Assembly (NCBI GenBank): GCA_910574455.1
Contig: CAJSYZ010000007.1
Span: 5,141,974-5,205,973, forward strand
Reading direction: 5' to 3'
DNA from: Trichaptum fuscoviolaceum
Lineage: Eukaryota > Basidiomycota > Agaricomycetes > Hymenochaetales > Trichaptaceae
Length of the DNA: 64,000 nucleotides
In this document: positions 59,480 through 64,000 of the stretch, in pieces
Numbering within the stretch: position 1 is the stretch's first letter
How the letters are laid out: each line of letters opens with the position of its first letter
Notes under the pieces: model-generated
The model's input: the letters and a program-made list of their open reading frames with translations, nothing else
Databases searched by the model: none
Told to the model about the DNA's origin: nothing
Position numbers and translations under genes: made by a program

Positions 59480-60762
59480 TTATAGCAATGCCTTCTTGAA
59501 TTCCTCCGCTATCATACCCCATGCAACATCCCTCGCGTTTCCGTTCAACATCCGCTGGTGCCTATCCCTCGCCGGGATACCATCGAACCCATGGCCAACA
59601 TCCTCAAAGCGTCTATTCACCACCCGCACACCAAGCCGCCTCAGATGCTCCGCAAACTCCTCCGCCTCATGCGCCAAGTAATCGTACGCTGCGCTCAGTA
59701 TGACTGTCGGCGGGAACTGTCGCAGGACGTCGTCCGGCTGGAGCGCCGGGCTCACGAGCGGGTCCGTGGCCGTGCGCGGAGGTGGGAGGTAGGCGCGCAG
59801 GAAGAACCGGGATGCCCATTGCGGTAGGACACGCGCTGGGTCGACGCGTGCAAGCTTCTCGGCGTAGGGCACGGCGAGGTTGAGCGCGGGATAAAGTAGC
59901 CCCTGGGCTGTGATGTGAGCGCCCATTGGGAGTGGGCGAGAGATACATAGTGCAGTGAGAGCACAGGCTAGGTTAGAACCTGCGGAGCCACCGGAGAGAG
60001 CGATGCGAGTAGGGTCTATTTGGAGAGAAGAGGAAGGGTGCTTGGAGTTACGCAGCGCTTGTGTAAGTCCGCCTCTGGGATAATGTCAGACCTATGAAAG
60101 AGCTGTGTGAGAGCTAGATGCGAGACTCACGATGCAATCCATGAGAGGACCGAGTAACATTGCTCCAATGCGTGAGGGTATGGGTATCCTGCGAGAGACG
60201 TGTCAGAAGCTGTGGCAATAATAAAGAATTTGAAGGACATTACATACTTGGAGCCTTCCTATAGTCAGGTGCAACTACCACTACTCCAGCCGTGTCTGCA
60301 ATGTATCGACATATGGGAGCTTCCGTCTCAGGTCGACTTCTACGTAGCGAACAAAGAGCAAGAACAACTCAGTGAAAGAGACTACACAGCGCATCGAACA
60401 CTCTCACATTGTCCACCCGCCACCATGAAGATGTAATGCCACTCCCCGAGGAGGTTCATTTGGGCTAACATCTTTAGGAAGATAGATGCAGAGTCTGCAT
60501 TTCCCAGTAGCCCCCGAGTCTATTTTGATTTTAAAGCGCCTCTTATCGTTTGCGACCAGTACCGGTATACTAATAGTGTCAACCAGGAGACGAAATAATG
60601 TACCAACTTTCAAATGAACAGAATTAGTCTCTCACTTATCCCAGTGATATCAAGAGGAAACGTACAAGTCAATATGCGAAACTGCTCCCAATATGACCGG
60701 TCGTTTGGCAGGTCTAGTCTCAGGTCGACATTGCTGCTATTGTACGCAGAATCCATAGACAT
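59480..60762 (-). CDS. HSL-type alpha/beta hydrolase (esterase/lipase)
   Basis: A hormone-sensitive-lipase-family carboxylic ester hydrolase. Exons 60666-60762, 60408-60606, 60248-60339, 60131-60188 and 59480-60074 sum to 1041 nt (346 aa). The oxyanion motif HGGGW (LHLHGGGWTI) is followed by DTAGVVVVAPDYRKAP and YPYPHALEQCYSVLSWIA. The nucleophile elbow is LSGGSAGSNLACALT (GGSAG, Ser near residue 178). The catalytic Asp lies in SAAYDYLAHEAEEFAEHLRR and the His in DVGHGFDG. A hydrophobic stretch near residues 36-52 (GTLFRLLVDTISIPVLVA) could be a membrane-associated N-terminal segment. All catalytic residues are present. The substrate cannot be told. Confidence 0.88.
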
Positions 60763-61832
60763 GATGGTAGTTCAAGAGAAAGAGGTATGTGGGACATTCT
60801 TGCATCATGCACTCCAAGTCTCGAGATCCAGCAGAGAACTTGAAAGGATTGCCGCCAGCAGAAACGAAGAATCTGGATACTCAGGTGCCGATATGCCGAG
60901 AACTGAATTGTAGCAGTGTGGCGTGGGAATAGCTATGTCTCAATACAGACTCAATTGAGCACTACGCCTCAACAGGAACATTCGTTCAACTCAAACAACC
61001 ATCTCTGAAAAACTCTTCGCTAAATATTTACTTACGTTTGAATGCCACGGCAATATATTCTTTTTTATAATTCTTATACTTCACGGCAGATAGTGTTTAT
61101 GAATTTGAAGACTATTAGCCTCGGACACATTTATTCAAGTTTCTTTCGGTAAGGATCTAAATGCGATCTTTGGTTTGATTTGAACAACGATTTTGATGAA
61201 AAAATAGAGCATATATTGGAAGAGACCTATAGTACTCTCAGTGGCATCCAGGCACTGATACACCCTATAATCTTGCCAAAGGTTGAATATCATCTTTTTT
61301 TGGCTCAAGTATCCTTTCTTTGCTGATCTTCATCACGATATAGCAAAGCTAATGCACCCGAGATGATGTTATGGTATTACACGCCGCATGTTATACTATA
61401 AAGGTATCATACACGGACAGCAATAGCTCGACGCCGTCAATAATGGAGGAATAGACGCCGGTATCGAGTCTCAAAACGGGTCATGTGTTCTTCGAGATTT
61501 ATACGCAGGAGCTTCCTATGAGAGAATTCCCTCCCTCCTTCGCCAATTGAAACACTGCATCACTTCTTCGGATGGAATACTCCCTCTTATACCCTCAGTA
61601 TCACACCTTTAATCGGGCCCTTCAACGTACAAGACATGAGCACGGTGCTCCGCCTTTCAATGGTCGACTGGTATTTAGGTATGGAGAGCATCTAACGCCT
61701 GGAAGAATAGTTGAGGTTCCCCGTATCATCGCAATCGCGTCTACAGAGGAGGGCTCCAAAGATCTATCGGATTCCAAGAGCTAGGCATCAAAGCTAAAGC
61801 CAAAAAGCCGGATTCTGTACTCTTGGAAGATC
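60763..61832. other. 1.1 kb spacer, no gene recognised
   Basis: AT-rich around 61000-61330. A 70-codon ATG reading at 61572-61784 (MEYSLLYPQYHTFNRALQRT) is possible but unsupported. The right end holds the promoter of the aldolase-domain gene. Confidence 0.45.
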
Positions 61833-63284
61833 ATGACAAACCCCCTTGTTCTTCTATTGATTGTGCCTTTCCTGTGTGCGGCTCAGACACAAGTCTCTGA
61901 CGCTGTCCAGACAGTGGCCATCGACCTCCTGGATGCAGGCCGTAAGCTCTTTCATTTAAACTTGCTTACGTTGACATCAATTCTGAATAGTTCATCCCAC
62001 ATAGATATCCTCCATTTCCTAGACATTGTTGACGCCTTCGGACACGTCTCTGTCCGGAACCCAGATAATGCAAGTCAATTCTTGATGTACGTACCTCGTA
62101 ACAGTTATGCGGCACCGGACGGCGATGTCAGATGAGAGCGTGTCTGGCCTCATCGGATACGTTATAGGTCGTTCTCACTGGCGCCAGCTCTTGCAACGTC
62201 CCAAGACATTGTGACGTGCGTCTTTTGCTGTGCATATCCTTACACCGGGTTCATTGACCTACGTTTTCGCGGTCTTCACCGATCACAGCTATGCTATAGA
62301 GAACGCGACAGCCCTCCAGCTAACCTTCAACTCATCCGTCACCGGTGCGAATGTACCAGGCGGATTCCTGGAGCGGTTCATACACTCCCAGGTAAGTACG
62401 CCAGCCCCAAACATAGGGTACAGCTACTGATTGACTCGACCGAAATCATCACTACTATGTTCTGCTCTCTTATAAATCAGATCTACCAAGCCTTTCCAGA
62501 CGTGCAAGGAGTCGTCCACAGTCACACCGCAGAAGTGCTTCCCTTCGCAGCCGCAAACGTCCCTCTCAAAGCGCAAATGCATACAGTGCGTCGATCAAGC
62601 CTCTTTCATATACTGAACGAGAACGCCAGGAATGGGATCGAAATTGACTTTGATAATATTCCTTGTGTTTGATCAGGGCGGCTCGATTGGCACGCTCGGC
62701 ACACCTATCTTCGATACGAACACGCTCCCGCAGAGCATCCTCCCAGCGGACCAGCCGCACGACCTCCTCATCCGGAACACAGTACTCGGGGACGCGCTCG
62801 CGCGCTCGTTCAGCAACGACAGTAGTGTATGTCCTTGTCTTCACGTCTTCCACTTATCCCTCTCTCCCTCCATATCCTATCTTCTTTCAGTTTCCTTCCT
62901 CCTGCTGATACCACGCTATTTTACCCAGCTCGTCCTAATGAAAGGGCATGGCATGGCCCTGCGCGGGGCCTCAGTCCGAGACGCCGTCTTCCGGTCCTTC
63001 TACGCACGGGAGGACGCGGTGGTGCAGCTACAGTCCATCCAGCTCGGTGGGCCGCACGTCATGGGCCTCACGGCGCGCGAGGCCCACGACGGAGCTAACA
63101 CGACGGAGAGCGAGTCTTTGTGCGTATGAAGCTTTGGCTTCGTTCATGATTTGAATATGACGATTGACTGATCCGGACCCTCTGAATGTTTTTTCTTGAC
63201 AGGATCGACCGGGCATGGCAGCTCTGGGTCGCACAAGTGGACAATACTGGATTGTATACGAACAATTTGAGGCAAGCCTCATAG
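61833..63284 (+). CDS. Secreted class II aldolase/adducin-domain protein
   Basis: Eight exons, 61833-61941, 62005-62086, 62168-62215, 62289-62391, 62481-62585, 62677-62826, 62929-63119 and 63203-63284, sum to 870 nt (289 aa). A signal peptide (MTNPLVLLLIVPFLCAAQTQ) precedes the class II aldolase fold: LHFLDIVDAFGHVSVRNPDN, TFNSSVTGANVPGGFLERFI, and the metal ligands HSH in VQGVVHSHTAEVLPFAAANV. Then come GSIGTLGTPIFDTN and the third His in LVLMKGHGMALRGASVRDAV. The C-terminus is AWQLWVAQVDNTGLYTNNLR. The bacterial members act on sugar phosphates in the cytosol; the signal peptide here points to a secreted or ER role. No partner sugar gene is adjacent. Ligands look intact, so metal binding is likely; the reaction is unknown. 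Confidence 0.88.
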
Positions 63285-63761
63285 ACTCCGCATAATTAAT
63301 CAAACATTTTAAAACATTTTTACCATTGATTTCTTTGCTATTTGCATCGAGCTCTTTTTGAGGAGTGTAAAAAAGCATTCAGTAACACCAAGCGCTCGCA
63401 TGCCAAAGCCGAAATGAAAAGCAGTATTATTATCACCAAAAAGAGTACATTCATGTCTATGTATCTATACACCCTTATCCAAAAGAAAACAGCAAATCCG
63501 AATATCCCAATAGTGAATAAACACATCCGTTACAATTGTAACAGGCGAAGCCCAGAGACTCGCCAGTGCACAGCACGACGACAAAATCTGAAAAGAAGAA
63601 AGGATACAACCAGATCAGACGGAGTACCGAACCCAGCCAGAAATACTGGTGAATATCATCTACGGATGGCAAGCTGCGTCTAAATGATATACCATCCCAT
63701 ATCTAATCTATAGAGTTACGATCAGAGTTTGCATCCGAAACATCACAGCAAACCTTACAAT
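63285..63761. other. Spacer, no gene recognised
   Basis: It lies between the aldolase-domain gene and the converging partial gene, so it holds two 3' untranslated regions. It is AT-rich, and the small readings are not protein-like. Confidence 0.45.
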
Positions 63762-64000
63762 CTAAGAAAATCCAGCATGTGAGTCCCTCCTCACAACAAC
63801 GTCGACCTTTCTCTTCCTGCACACATCCCCAAGCCGGTTCCACATCCACGGTACGCGCATCAACGGCATATCAATCTTTAGCGTCCTCAAGTCAGGCAAG
63901 GACACTAAAGTAGGATGCGCAAGGAATGCCTCAAGCTGCGACTCCTGCTGTGCCCATAGCAGTTCCTGCTCGCCGAGTTGGTAGAAGCTCAGATGCAGGG
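63762..64000 (-). CDS. 3' end of a probable F-box/LRR-type protein (5' part outside window)
   Basis: An uninterrupted 79-codon minus-strand reading ending at a TAG (63762-63764): LHLSFYQLGEQELLWAQQES, LEAFLAHPTLVSLPDLRTLK, IDMPLMRVPWMWNRLGDVC, ending KVDVVVRRDSHAGFS. The LxxLRTLKI pattern near the C-terminus resembles agaricomycete F-box/LRR proteins, but no F-box is in view. The start lies beyond position 64000. Confidence 0.5.
   Translation of the reverse strand, partial: LHLSFYQLGEQELLWAQQESQLEAFLAHPTLVSLPDLRTLKIDMPLMRVPWMWNRLGDVCRKRKVDVVVRRDSHAGFS

Overview
The window is a piece of a filamentous basidiomycete (Agaricomycete) nuclear genome. Nearly every gene is broken by 45-60 bp introns, several exons are extremely short (5-13 nt), and fungal genes such as GPI16, VTS1, RPC17, ATP17 and AFG2 can be recognised. 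Lineage-typical families are also present: DUF6533 membrane proteins, expanded F-box proteins, and a long noncanonical aromatic amino acid decarboxylase with a C-terminal appendage. Gene models below were built by hand by joining exons. For most of them the summed exon length is an exact multiple of three and the joined protein matches the family across the junctions.

Layout. 1-6.1 kb holds housekeeping genes: an epsin-type ENTH adaptor (-) divergent from the CCR4-NOT subunit NOT2 (+), a HIT hydrolase (+) and a small heat-shock protein (-). 6.6-17.3 kb holds four F-box genes from two families. Two are LRR-type paralogues (6597-8027 and 11137-12279) and two belong to a longer family with a repetitive C-terminal domain (8548-10475 and 15313-17305). 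A catalytically unusual short-chain dehydrogenase and a CCDC25 homologue lie between them. 17.3-30 kb is gene-poor: it holds ATP17 (mitochondrial ATP synthase subunit f), GPI16/PIG-T, one small orphan gene, hairpin-forming sequences and a chain of unexplained exon-like segments. 30-38.7 kb holds AFG2/DRG1 (ribosome biogenesis AAA ATPase) and the 1052-residue decarboxylase. 38.8-47.7 kb is repeat-affected: a MITE-like element, an active-type SDR with a 909 bp repeat-built intron, a minisatellite, and a decayed histidine acid phosphatase. 47.7-64 kb holds VTS1, two more members of the long F-box family flanking RPC17, a DUF6533 membrane protein, an HSL-type alpha/beta hydrolase, a secreted class II aldolase/adducin-domain protein and the 3' end of a probable F-box gene.

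No single pathway links the genes. The main themes are local F-box gene expansion (six complete copies and one possible partial), extreme micro-exons, and one zone where repeats and gene decay coincide. No rRNA, tRNA, CRISPR array or intact transposase was seen.
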